A stretch of DNA of 64,000 bases from assembly GCF_003865135.1 (NCBI RefSeq), contig NZ_BHZC01000001.1, positions 2,728,001-2,792,000 of the forward strand. The letters run 5' to 3'. The DNA is from Streptomyces chrestomyceticus JCM 4735. GTDB taxonomy: Bacteria > Actinomycetota > Actinomycetes > Streptomycetales > Streptomycetaceae. The notes below the pieces were generated by a model. It did not search any database, had not been told where the DNA came from, and saw only the letters and a program-made list of their open reading frames with translations. Position numbers and translations under genes: made by a program. Positions 56,921-64,000 of this stretch are shown in pieces; within the stretch, counting starts at the first letter, position 1, and every line of letters begins with the position of its first letter.

Positions 56921-58336
56921 GTGAGCAGCACCGTCTTCGCCGCGAGCACCGGTCTCGACTTCCCGCTCGCGCAGCAACTGACCGTCGTGGCCCTGTGCGC
57001 GCTGACCGCGTTCCTCTCACACCTGGCGCTGGCCGTCTTCAACGACGGTGTACGCCCTTTCATGCTCGACTTCGTCCAAGGCCGTACGACCCGGAGCGCC
57101 ACCACGGCGGTGTCCTTCGGGCTCTCCGCCGGATTCATCTTCGGGCTGGGGGCGCCGATGGCGCTCTCCTCCGGGGTGCTCAATCCCTGGCTGCTGTTCC
57201 TGCCCACCGACGTGCTGGGCATCCTCGCACCGGAGAAGTGGCTCGCGCCGCTGCTCGGCGGCGCGTGGGGCGCGGTGGTCGTGTTCGGGCTGGACGGGGC
57301 CAACGATCTCGCGCACGATCTGCCGGTCGACTTCCTGACGGCCATGCAGCAGATGGCGACGCCGATCCTCTTTCTCTTCACGCTGTTCCCGGTGCTGGCG
57401 ATCACCAGACAGTTCGGGAGGCTGCGCGGGGCTCTGGCGGGTGGGGTGGAGCTGGCGCTCGTGGTGCTGACGATGAAGGTGTGGCCCGAGGTGTTCGCGG
57501 GGGCACCGGCCATGGCGGTCGGAGTGCTGCTTCTCATCGGGTTCGCGGTGGCGAAAGACGTGCGTCAGCGCCGGGCGGAGCGTGACACGGCAGCCGTGGT
57601 GACGTCCACGCGCGGGCAGGCTCCGGGTGATCCGGTAGCCGGGAAGGGAGCGGCTTCGGGTGGTCCGGGCGTCGGTGGGACGCCAGGCGAGGTGGATCCG
57701 ATGGTGTCGTTGTTCGGCTCCAGCGCGGCTCGGTTGCGTCGGCACCTGCCGTTGTTCATGGTGCTGGGTTCCGGTGTCTGTCTGCTGGCCCAGTTGCATG
57801 TGTTCGGCGGTGGGGAGGCGACCAGTTTCCTGATCGCCAAGGGGCAGTACGCGGAAGCGGCGCAGGTCGACTTCTACCGGGCGCTGGGGTTCATCCCGCT
57901 GATCGCCACCACCGCGCTGGCCTCGGGGGCGTACGGCATCGTCGGTTTCACCCTCGCCTATCCGGTCGGTTACCTGCTGCCGAGTCCCTGGCTGGCGATG
58001 GTCTGCGGGGCGTTGATCTTCGCCGGTGAGGTGCTGGCCCTCAGTTGGATCGGGAAGGTGCTGGGCGGGCTGCCGTCGGTGCGCGACTCCTCGGAGCACC
58101 TGCGTGCCGCCATCGGCGACACCCTGCAACTGGCCATCCTCTTCGGCTCCTTGCTGGCGGCCGAGGCCATGGGCGGCGGGCTGGGGATTCTGATAGCCGG
58201 CGGGCTCTATCTGCTGAACGAGGCAGTGGGCCGGGTGGTGGTCCGGATGGCCGCCGCTCCCGCTGCAGTCGTCGTCACCGGCATCATCCTCAACCTCCTC
58301 CACTGGCTGCACCTCTTCACCCCGGTCAAGAGCTGA
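56921..58336 (+). CDS. yhfT: YhfT-family membrane protein, probable transporter
   Basis: A 471-residue integral membrane protein with about ten to twelve helices, including the NDGVRPFMLDFVQGR loop after the first helix. A cytosolic loop of ~50 residues (residues ~215-265, Gly/Arg-rich) splits the halves. GTG 56921 with AAAGGAG upstream. By family and position it is the probable importer of the operon substrate; not shown experimentally to my knowledge. Confidence 0.85.
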   Translation: MSSTVFAASTGLDFPLAQQLTVVALCALTAFLSHLALAVFNDGVRPFMLDFVQGRTTRSATTAVSFGLSAGFIFGLGAPMALSSGVLNPWLLFLPTDVLGILAPEKWLAPLLGGAWGAVVVFGLDGANDLAHDLPVDFLTAMQQMATPILFLFTLFPVLAITRQFGRLRGALAGGVELALVVLTMKVWPEVFAGAPAMAVGVLLLIGFAVAKDVRQRRAERDTAAVVTSTRGQAPGDPVAGKGAASGGPGVGGTPGEVDPMVSLFGSSAARLRRHLPLFMVLGSGVCLLAQLHVFGGGEATSFLIAKGQYAEAAQVDFYRALGFIPLIATTALASGAYGIVGFTLAYPVGYLLPSPWLAMVCGALIFAGEVLALSWIGKVLGGLPSVRDSSEHLRAAIGDTLQLAILFGSLLAAEAMGGGLGILIAGGLYLLNEAVGRVVVRMAAAPAAVVVTGIILNLLHWLHLFTPVKS

Positions 58337-58372
58337 GCAGGCGTGCAGGGGACGTCAGGAAGGCAGTGCGTG

Positions 58373-59515
58373 ATGAATTCTCTTTTGCGGACCGTCACCG
58401 GGCCGCTGTCCGTCAGCGCCGTGCGGGGTCCCGTACTCGCCCATGAGCATCTGGCCCTGGACCTCACCCGGGCCACCGACCGCGCGGCTTTCCTGGGCGC
58501 CCGGCACGCCGCAGCGGTGGCAGATGAACTGGCTGATCTGCGGGACCAATTCGGGCTAACGCTGGTCATCGAGCTGACCTGCCGTGGCATGGGGCGGGAC
58601 TTCGCGGCGCTGGCGCGCATCTCCCGGGCGTCGGGGGTGGCGGTTGTCGCGGGTACCGGCTGGTACCACGAGCGATTCCACCCGGCTGAGGTGGACGGCG
58701 CGAGTGTCGAGGAACTGGCCGACATCCTGATCGAAGAGATCACGGGTGGCCCGGGCGGCCACGGTGTTCTTCCCGGCGTCATCGGGGAGGTCGGCAGTCA
58801 TGGCCGTACGCCGAGCGGGCCGGAGGTCCGTACGCTCACCGCGGCCGCCCGCGCTGCCGTCACGACCGGACTGTCGCTGGCGACCCATGCCCAGTTGGGA
58901 TTCGGCGGCCCTGCCCAGTTGGAGCTGCTGACCTCGGCCGGCCTGGCGCCGCACCGGATCAGCGTCGGGCATCAGGATCTGCGCGACGATCCCGTGGCTC
59001 ATCGGGAGCTGGCGGCGGCGGGCGCGTACGTAGCCTTCGACACCATCGGCAAGGAGCACTACCAGAGCGATGCCACCCGGCTGCGGTCACTGCTCGCGCT
59101 GCTGGAGGCCGGACACGCCGATCGCGTACTGCTCAGCTGCGACATCTCCCGGCACAGCTATCTGACCGGTACGGGAGGCCAGGGGTACGGGCATCTGTTC
59201 CGGTCGTTCCTGCCGCGTGTGCGGGCCGCCGGGGCCGACGAGGACTTGATCGACCTGATGACCCGTCGCAATCCGCTGCGTTTCCTGACCGGAGGTGATG
59301 ACGGCGGAGACGGAGATGCAGGCGGAGCAGCCGAGTCCCGGACAGCGATGCGGCCGGCCGGGCAGCCGGGCACGGTACCGGGCCCTGGCCTCCGCGGTTT
59401 CCCTGGTCTCCCTGGTGCCGGAACAGCACTTGGTTCCGGGGCCGCCTTTGATCCCGTGGCGGTTTCCCACCCGCCTTCCGGCACCGGAAGTGCCGGGCGG
59501 GGTGGGAGGTGGTGA
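58373..59515 (+). CDS. php: Phosphotriesterase homology protein Php (YhfV-like)
   Basis: A 380-residue amidohydrolase-fold protein. Metal ligands: LAHEH near residue 22, Glu in GVIGEVGSHG where true phosphotriesterases have a carboxylated Lys, His in LATHAQLG and VGHQDLRDD, and Asp in LLSCDISRHSYL. The Glu-for-Lys change matches E. coli Php. The catalytic core ends near residue 308 (LRFLTGG); a 72-residue Gly/Pro/Ala tail follows and runs to the yhfS start. ATG 58373 is chosen over GTG 58343 and GTG 58370. True substrate unknown. Confidence 0.87.
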   Translation: MNSLLRTVTGPLSVSAVRGPVLAHEHLALDLTRATDRAAFLGARHAAAVADELADLRDQFGLTLVIELTCRGMGRDFAALARISRASGVAVVAGTGWYHERFHPAEVDGASVEELADILIEEITGGPGGHGVLPGVIGEVGSHGRTPSGPEVRTLTAAARAAVTTGLSLATHAQLGFGGPAQLELLTSAGLAPHRISVGHQDLRDDPVAHRELAAAGAYVAFDTIGKEHYQSDATRLRSLLALLEAGHADRVLLSCDISRHSYLTGTGGQGYGHLFRSFLPRVRAAGADEDLIDLMTRRNPLRFLTGGDDGGDGDAGGAAESRTAMRPAGQPGTVPGPGLRGFPGLPGAGTALGSGAAFDPVAVSHPPSGTGSAGRGGRW

Positions 59516-59516
59516 C

Positions 59517-60659
59517 ATGAGTGTGCGGCTGCCCAGGACGTTTCCGTTGCCGACGGTCTCGGTGGAGGACGCGGTGGCGAACCAGTTCCGGCTGGTGGAG
59601 TGCGTGGCCCTGCATTTCGAGGGCCGTCAGCTCTTCGAGGCGGACGCAGGGGTGGTGCCGGGGCTGGGCCGCCCGCGCACCACCGCGCGGGCCGAGGCCG
59701 TCCTCGCGGACTACTTCGGGGCTCCTGCGGCGGCGCTGGTGCAGGGTGCGGGGACGGGCGCCATCCGGGCCGCGCTCGCCGCTGTGGTCGGCGCGGGTGA
59801 TCGACTGCTCGTGCACCGTGCGCCGGTCTACCGCACCACCGGTGTCACCCTGCGCGGACTGGGCATGGAGGCCGTCGAGGTGGACTTCGAGGACCGTGCC
59901 GCGCTCGACCGGGCTCTGTCTTCCGGCCGGTTCCGATGGGCCTTCGTGCAGCACACCCGGCAGCGGCTGGCGGACGCCCACGACCCGGGCGCAGTGCTCG
60001 CCGCCTGCCGGGCCGCCGGTGTGCGCACCATCGTGGACGACAACTACGCGGTCTTCCGGGTCCCGGCGTGCGGCGTGGAACTGGGCGCCGATGCTTCCTG
60101 CTTCTCGCTGTTCAAGCTGCACGGCCCGGAAGGGGTGGGAGCGGTCGTCGGTGCGCGCGACGTGGTGGAGCGGGTTCACGACGACAACTACTCGGGCGGC
60201 GGCCAAGTGCAGGGGCATCAGGCGCTCGATGCACTGCGGGCGCTCAGCCATGTACCGGTGATGTGGGCGGTGCAGTCCAGGACGGGTACGGAAGTCGCCG
60301 AGCGGTTGGCGGCCGGGGAAGTGCCCGGTGTTGCCGAGGTGCGGATCGCCAATGTCCAGGACCGTTGTGTGCTGCTGAGGCTGGACCGGCCCGTAGCTCA
60401 GGCGGTGCCGGGGGTCGCGGCCCGGTACGGGGCCGCGCCGTACCCGGTCGGTGCCAACTCCCGGTACGAGATCGCTCCGCTCGTCTACCGGATGTCCAGC
60501 TCGGCCCTGGAGGACGCGCCGGAGCTCGCCGACTGGACGGTACGGGTCAATCCGATGCGGGCAGGTGCCGACCTGGTCATCGACATCCTCCGCCGCGCGC
60601 TGCGGGACCTGGACGCCGGCGCCGCACCCGGCGATCCCGTATCCGGGGAAGGGGGCTGA
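59517..60659 (+). CDS. yhfS: YhfS-like PLP-dependent aminotransferase-fold enzyme
   Basis: A 380-residue fold-type-I PLP enzyme. The PLP Lys lies in CFSLFKLHGPEGVGAVVG; the Asp contacting the ring nitrogen is in TIVDDNYAVFR. ATG 59517 has GGGAGG upstream and begins one base after the php stop; the frame is also open from 59295. The family may be a lyase or aminotransferase; reaction unknown. Confidence 0.85.
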   Translation: MSVRLPRTFPLPTVSVEDAVANQFRLVECVALHFEGRQLFEADAGVVPGLGRPRTTARAEAVLADYFGAPAAALVQGAGTGAIRAALAAVVGAGDRLLVHRAPVYRTTGVTLRGLGMEAVEVDFEDRAALDRALSSGRFRWAFVQHTRQRLADAHDPGAVLAACRAAGVRTIVDDNYAVFRVPACGVELGADASCFSLFKLHGPEGVGAVVGARDVVERVHDDNYSGGGQVQGHQALDALRALSHVPVMWAVQSRTGTEVAERLAAGEVPGVAEVRIANVQDRCVLLRLDRPVAQAVPGVAARYGAAPYPVGANSRYEIAPLVYRMSSSALEDAPELADWTVRVNPMRAGADLVIDILRRALRDLDAGAAPGDPVSGEGG

Positions 60660-60664
60660 CCACG

Positions 60665-61852
60665 ATGTTCCTCGACGCTGTCCTCGCGCGTAACCCGCAG
60701 CTGGTCGACCACGCCGTCGAGCTGCACCGCACCGGAAGGGTCCAGCCGGACACCTATGTCATCGATCTGGATGCCGTCGAGGCCAATGCCGCACTGCTGG
60801 CGGCAGAGGCGAGTCGGTGGAGCCTCGGCCTCTGGCCCGTGGTCAAACAGATCGGCCGCAACCCCGAACTGATCCGGGCCGTGGCCCGGCACCTGCCCCG
60901 CTTCGCCGCCATCGACGCACCGGAAGCCGGCGCCCTGCACGCGGCAGGCGCGCGGTTCGGGAATGTGGGCCACCTGGTGCAGATTCCGCACCGCGCGCTG
61001 CCCGAAATGCTCGCCTGGCGTCCCGAGGCGGTGACCGTCTTCGATGTGGCCAACGCCCGAGCCGTCTCGGAGGCCGCCCGCCGACTGGGCTGGGTGCAGG
61101 ACATTCTCGTACGGATCGAGGGGGCGCCGGGACTGGTTCATCCCGGGCAGGAGGGCGGTGTACCGCTCGGTGGGCTGGCGGAGTTCGCGGCCGAGGTGGA
61201 GGAGTTGCCCGGGGTCCGTGTCGCCGGGGTCACCGGGTTCCCCTGCGTCCAGTGTGTTCCCGGGGCCGGGCAGCCGCGTCCCACCGCCACCTTCGCGCGC
61301 GTCCGCGAGGCCCTAGCGGTGCTGGCCGCCCGCGGGCACCCGGACCTGAAGCTGAGTGCTCCGGGCGTGACCTGCGCAGCCACCCTGCCGCTGCTCGCCG
61401 AGCTGGGGGCCACACACGGCGAGCCCGGCCACGCCCTCACCGGAACCACACCGCTCCACGCCGTCGATCAGGGCCAGCCGGAACGGCCCGCCTACGTCTA
61501 CGTCACCGAGGTCATGCATGTCCTCGCGGACGGGCGGCCCGCTCTGCTCGGTGGCGGCTTCTACTCCAGGTCGGGGGTCGAATCGGCGCTGATTCCCCGT
61601 ACCGGCGCCCGGCTCGCCGTCCAGCGGGCCCCGGCGGAGAACATCGACTACTACCGTCTGCTGGCTCCCGGTGACGCCCGGCCCGGCGACACCGCCGTCC
61701 TCGCGTTCCGTACCCAGGTCTTCGTCACTCGCAGTACGGTCGCCGTCGTCGCCGGCCTCGCCACCGGTTCCCCGCGGCTGATCGGCTGCCACGACGCGCT
61801 CGGCCGACCGCTTCCGGAGGGCTCGGTCGGGAAAGGCACGGGTAGGCCATGA
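60665..61852 (+). CDS. yhfX: YhfX-like alanine-racemase-fold PLP enzyme
   Basis: A 395-residue fold-type-III PLP enzyme. The PLP Lys is in LWPVVKQIGRNPEL near residue 61; VTGFPCVQCVPGAGQPRPT and LLGGGFYSRSGVESALIP are further conserved stretches. It probably racemises or otherwise acts on an amino acid or amine. ATG 60665; stop overlaps yhfW (ATGA). Confidence 0.87.
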   Translation: MFLDAVLARNPQLVDHAVELHRTGRVQPDTYVIDLDAVEANAALLAAEASRWSLGLWPVVKQIGRNPELIRAVARHLPRFAAIDAPEAGALHAAGARFGNVGHLVQIPHRALPEMLAWRPEAVTVFDVANARAVSEAARRLGWVQDILVRIEGAPGLVHPGQEGGVPLGGLAEFAAEVEELPGVRVAGVTGFPCVQCVPGAGQPRPTATFARVREALAVLAARGHPDLKLSAPGVTCAATLPLLAELGATHGEPGHALTGTTPLHAVDQGQPERPAYVYVTEVMHVLADGRPALLGGGFYSRSGVESALIPRTGARLAVQRAPAENIDYYRLLAPGDARPGDTAVLAFRTQVFVTRSTVAVVAGLATGSPRLIGCHDALGRPLPEGSVGKGTGRP

Positions 61853-63099
61853 GCAGGGTCGTCATCGTCGTGATCGACGGCTTCGGGATCGGGGCGATGC
61901 CCGACGCGGACACCCAGCGCCCCGGCGACGCCGCCGCCGACACGCTCGGGCACCTCCTCGACCGGCACCGCGCGGCCACCGGCCGACGCCTGCCGCTGCC
62001 CACGCTGGAAGCTCTCGGTCTCGGCCTCGCCCACCCTCACCCGGACCTGCCGCGGGAGCCGTCCCTGCCGGTGGCCGCGGGCCGCGCGGCTCTCGGTTAT
62101 CCGGGGGCGGACACGTACGCCGGGCATCAGACCATGATGGGGGCCGACTGCAGCGGGGTGACGGTGGCCCGGCTCGCCGAGCACCTCGACGAGGTAGCCG
62201 TGGCCCTGCGGGCGAACGGGCACGGCACGGACCGCCTCGACGGGCGTCCCTTGCTGGTGGTGGACAGGCGGATTCTCGTCCACGACAACCTGGAGGCGGA
62301 CCCGGGCGTCAACTGGAACGTCTCCGGCTGCTTGGCGGACGTCTCGTTCGCGGACGTTCTCCGCATCGCCCAGGTGGTGCGCTCGGTGGCGCCCGTCGCC
62401 CGGGTGATCGCCGTGGGCGGCCACGCCGACGCTCCGCTGCCCGCCTACGTACGGGAGGGCGCCCTCGGCACGGTCGGTCTGGACACCCCGGCGAGCGGCT
62501 TCTACCGGAACGGCGGGCTGGCGGTGCAGCACCTCGGCGCACCGTTGGACCGGGGCCGCCGGCTGCCGGAGCTGGTGGCGGGCGCGGGTGTCCCCGTCAC
62601 GCTCGTAGGCAAGGCCGCGGAGGTGCTGGCCTGCGACGCGGCGGTGCGCCGCCCTGCCGTGGGCACCACCGACGTCTTCGCGCTCACCCTCGACGCCCTC
62701 CGCCGGGCTCCGGGCACGGCACTGATCGTCAGCAACGTCCAGGAGACCGACCTGGCGGGGCACCAACAGGACGCCCTCAGGTACGCCGCCGTGCTCCGGC
62801 GGACCGATACGGGTCTGAGCACACTGCTGCCGTTGCTCTCCTCCCCCGGCGACCGTCTGATCGTCACCGGTGATCATGGCAACGACCCGGTGATCGGTCA
62901 CGCCTGTCACACCCGGGAGTACGTCCCGGTGCTGATCCACCGCCCTGAGGCCGTCCGGCCGGACCGGCTGCCGACGGCCCGGACCTTGGCGGACGTGGGG
63001 GCCACAGCGGCGGTTGCCCTGGGGCTGGGTGCCACCGCCCTCGGCAGCGGCGCTCCACTCCTCAGGCCGGCGGCCGGATCGGCGGGTGTACCGACATGA
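61849..63099 (+). CDS. yhfW: YhfW-like phosphopentomutase/alkaline-phosphatase-fold enzyme
   Basis: A 416-residue metalloenzyme. Metal site: VVIVVIDGFGIGAMPDA at the N-terminus, VTGDHGNDP and CHTREYVPVL at the C-terminus. AADTLGHLLD holds the Thr that phosphopentomutases phosphorylate. NVQETDLAGHQQDALRYAAV is also typical. Likely moves a phosphate on a sugar- or amino-phosphate. Last gene of the operon, followed by a hairpin. Confidence 0.87.
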   Translation: MSRVVIVVIDGFGIGAMPDADTQRPGDAAADTLGHLLDRHRAATGRRLPLPTLEALGLGLAHPHPDLPREPSLPVAAGRAALGYPGADTYAGHQTMMGADCSGVTVARLAEHLDEVAVALRANGHGTDRLDGRPLLVVDRRILVHDNLEADPGVNWNVSGCLADVSFADVLRIAQVVRSVAPVARVIAVGGHADAPLPAYVREGALGTVGLDTPASGFYRNGGLAVQHLGAPLDRGRRLPELVAGAGVPVTLVGKAAEVLACDAAVRRPAVGTTDVFALTLDALRRAPGTALIVSNVQETDLAGHQQDALRYAAVLRRTDTGLSTLLPLLSSPGDRLIVTGDHGNDPVIGHACHTREYVPVLIHRPEAVRPDRLPTARTLADVGATAAVALGLGATALGSGAPLLRPAAGSAGVPT

Positions 63100-63109
63100 C
63101 CGTACGGAC

Positions 63110-63141
63110 GAGCCCCCGGCCGGGGCTCCGGCCAGGGGCTC
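63110..63141 (+). terminator. Terminator of the yhf-type operon
   Basis: GAGCCCC-C-GGCC (63110-63121) pairs with GGCC-A-GGGGCTC (63130-63141) across one mismatch, ten bases after the yhfW stop. Confidence 0.75.
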
Positions 63142-63166
63142 GATCACACATCCAAACGCCGTGCAC

Positions 63167-63199
63167 GGCCCCGGAGGCGGCGGGTGCCGCCCGGGGGCC
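63167..63199 (-). terminator. Terminator of ffh
   Basis: GGCCCC and GGCGGC pair with GCCGCC and GGGGCC around a GGGT loop, ten bases beyond the ffh stop in the minus direction. Confidence 0.75.
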
Positions 63200-63209
63200 G
63201 GTGCGGGCG

Positions 63210-64000
63210 TCAGCCCATGAACTTCTTGAACTCGTCGGGCAGTTCAAAGTTCTTCGCGTCGTCGCCCTGCGGCAGCCCCAGCGGATTGCCGGACTGTGCG
63301 GCCTCGCGGCGGGCGGCGGCTGCCTCTTCCTCGGCCTTCCGCTTCATCGGGTTGCCGCTCTTGCGCTTGCCCTTGGCCTGCTTCTGCTGCTTCTTCTTCT
63401 TGGCGCCGCCACCCATGCCCGGCATCCCCGGCATGCCAGGCATTCCCGGCATGCCGCCGCCCTGGGCCATCTTCGACATCATCTTGCGGGCTTCGAAGAA
63501 CCGCTCGACCAGGTTCTTGACCGCGCTGACGTCGACACCGGAGCCCTTGGCGATACGGGCGCGGCGCGAGCCGTTGATGATCGTCGGCTCCTGGCGCTCG
63601 GCCGGCGTCATCGACTTGATGATCGCGGCCGTACGGTCGACCTCACGCTCGTCGAGGTTGTTGATCTGCTCCTTCATCTGCCCCATGCCGGGCAGCATCC
63701 CGAGGAGCTTGGAGATGGAGCCCATCTTGCGGACCTGCTCCATCTGGGCCAGGAAGTCGTCGAGCGTGAAGTCCTTGCCCTTGCTGCTCGCCAGCTTCGA
63801 GGCCATCTTCTCGGCCTCTTGCTGGCTGAAGGTCTGCTCGGCCTTCTCGATCAGCGTGAGCATGTCGCCCATGCCGAGGATGCGGGACGCCATGCGGTCC
63901 GGGTGGAACGCGTCGAAGTCGTCCAGCTTCTCGCCGTTGGAGGCGAACATGATCTGCTTGCCGGTGACGTGCGCGATGGAGAGCGCGGCACCACCGCGGG
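63210..64000 (-). CDS. ffh: Signal recognition particle protein Ffh, C-terminal part
   Basis: The last ~263 codons of the SRP54 GTPase; the NG domain start is outside the window. Visible: the end of the G domain (DDFDAFHPDRMASRILGMGD), the M domain (LDDFLAQMEQVRKMGSISKL, LLGMLPGMGQMKEQINNLDE, RRARIAKGSGVDVSAVKNLV) and a Met/Gly/Pro repeat (GMPGMPGMPGMPGMGGG) before a Lys-rich tail. It recognises signal peptides co-translationally. Confidence 0.96.
   Translation of the reverse strand, partial: RGGAALSIAHVTGKQIMFASNGEKLDDFDAFHPDRMASRILGMGDMLTLIEKAEQTFSQQEAEKMASKLASSKGKDFTLDDFLAQMEQVRKMGSISKLLGMLPGMGQMKEQINNLDEREVDRTAAIIKSMTPAERQEPTIINGSRRARIAKGSGVDVSAVKNLVERFFEARKMMSKMAQGGGMPGMPGMPGMPGMGGGAKKKKQQKQAKGKRKSGNPMKRKAEEEAAAARREAAQSGNPLGLPQGDDAKNFELPDEFKKFMG

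Overview
The window is a high-GC actinobacterial chromosome segment, almost certainly Streptomyces. It carries whiG (the sporulation sigma factor), four clustered type I signal peptidase genes (sipW-Z arrangement), many GTG starts and GGAGG-type ribosome binding sites, and the conserved blocks rpsB-tsf-pyrH-frr-cdsA-rlmN and ffh...rpsP-khpA-rimM-trmD-rplS. I saw no rRNA, tRNA, insertion sequence or CRISPR array.

Layout. 1-6.4 kb (minus): a polyamine uptake and oxidation operon (aldehyde dehydrogenase, potD, potA, potB, potC, FAD oxidoreductase cut by the window edge). 6.6-14 kb: NADAR protein, DUF4190 protein, an adenosine-deaminase-family enzyme (probably aminodeoxyfutalosine deaminase), GDPD, HXXEE protein, BtrH-like protein, and an XRE/ImmA gene with an unknown partner. 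14.1-19 kb: a second polyamine cluster (potD-like protein, aldehyde dehydrogenase, divergent Lrp regulator and class III aminotransferase). 19.5-23.8 kb: ABC exporter, LOG-family protein, DMT-type membrane protein. 23.9-27.9 kb (minus): thiamine ABC transporter thiB-thiP-thiQ under a TPP riboswitch. 27.9-33.8 kb (minus): rlmN and the rpsB-tsf-pyrH-frr-cdsA operon. 34.2 kb: a perfect 24-copy, 8-bp tandem repeat. 34.6-36.2 kb: M23 peptidase and TetR regulator. 36.2-37.6 kb: gene-poor, repetitive and G-rich. 37.6-44 kb (minus): whiG, dprA, comM/yifB, yraN, DUF2469, NUDIX. 44-51.8 kb (minus): sipZ, sipY, sipX, sipW, rplS, trmD, rimM, khpA, rpsP, SprT-like. 52-54.6 kb: proS and a methyltransferase. 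55-63.1 kb (plus): an eight-gene operon equivalent to the uncharacterised enterobacterial yhf operon (yhfZ, yhfY, yhfU, yhfT, php, yhfS, yhfX, yhfW). The window ends in ffh.

Two points stand out. First, the yhf-type operon is complete but in a different gene order from E. coli. It encodes its own regulator, a membrane protein, two PLP enzymes, a phosphotriesterase-like hydrolase and a phosphomutase-like enzyme, which looks like a catabolic pathway of unknown substrate. Second, cdsA, whiG, trmD, sipX (twice) and probably yraN each lack exactly one G in a plus-strand G run; adding it back restores full-length family proteins. This is best explained by homopolymer undercalls in the assembly rather than real gene loss, so these genes are annotated as full-length CDS with an apparent frameshift.

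All functions are inferred from translated sequence and memory of families; no database search was possible.
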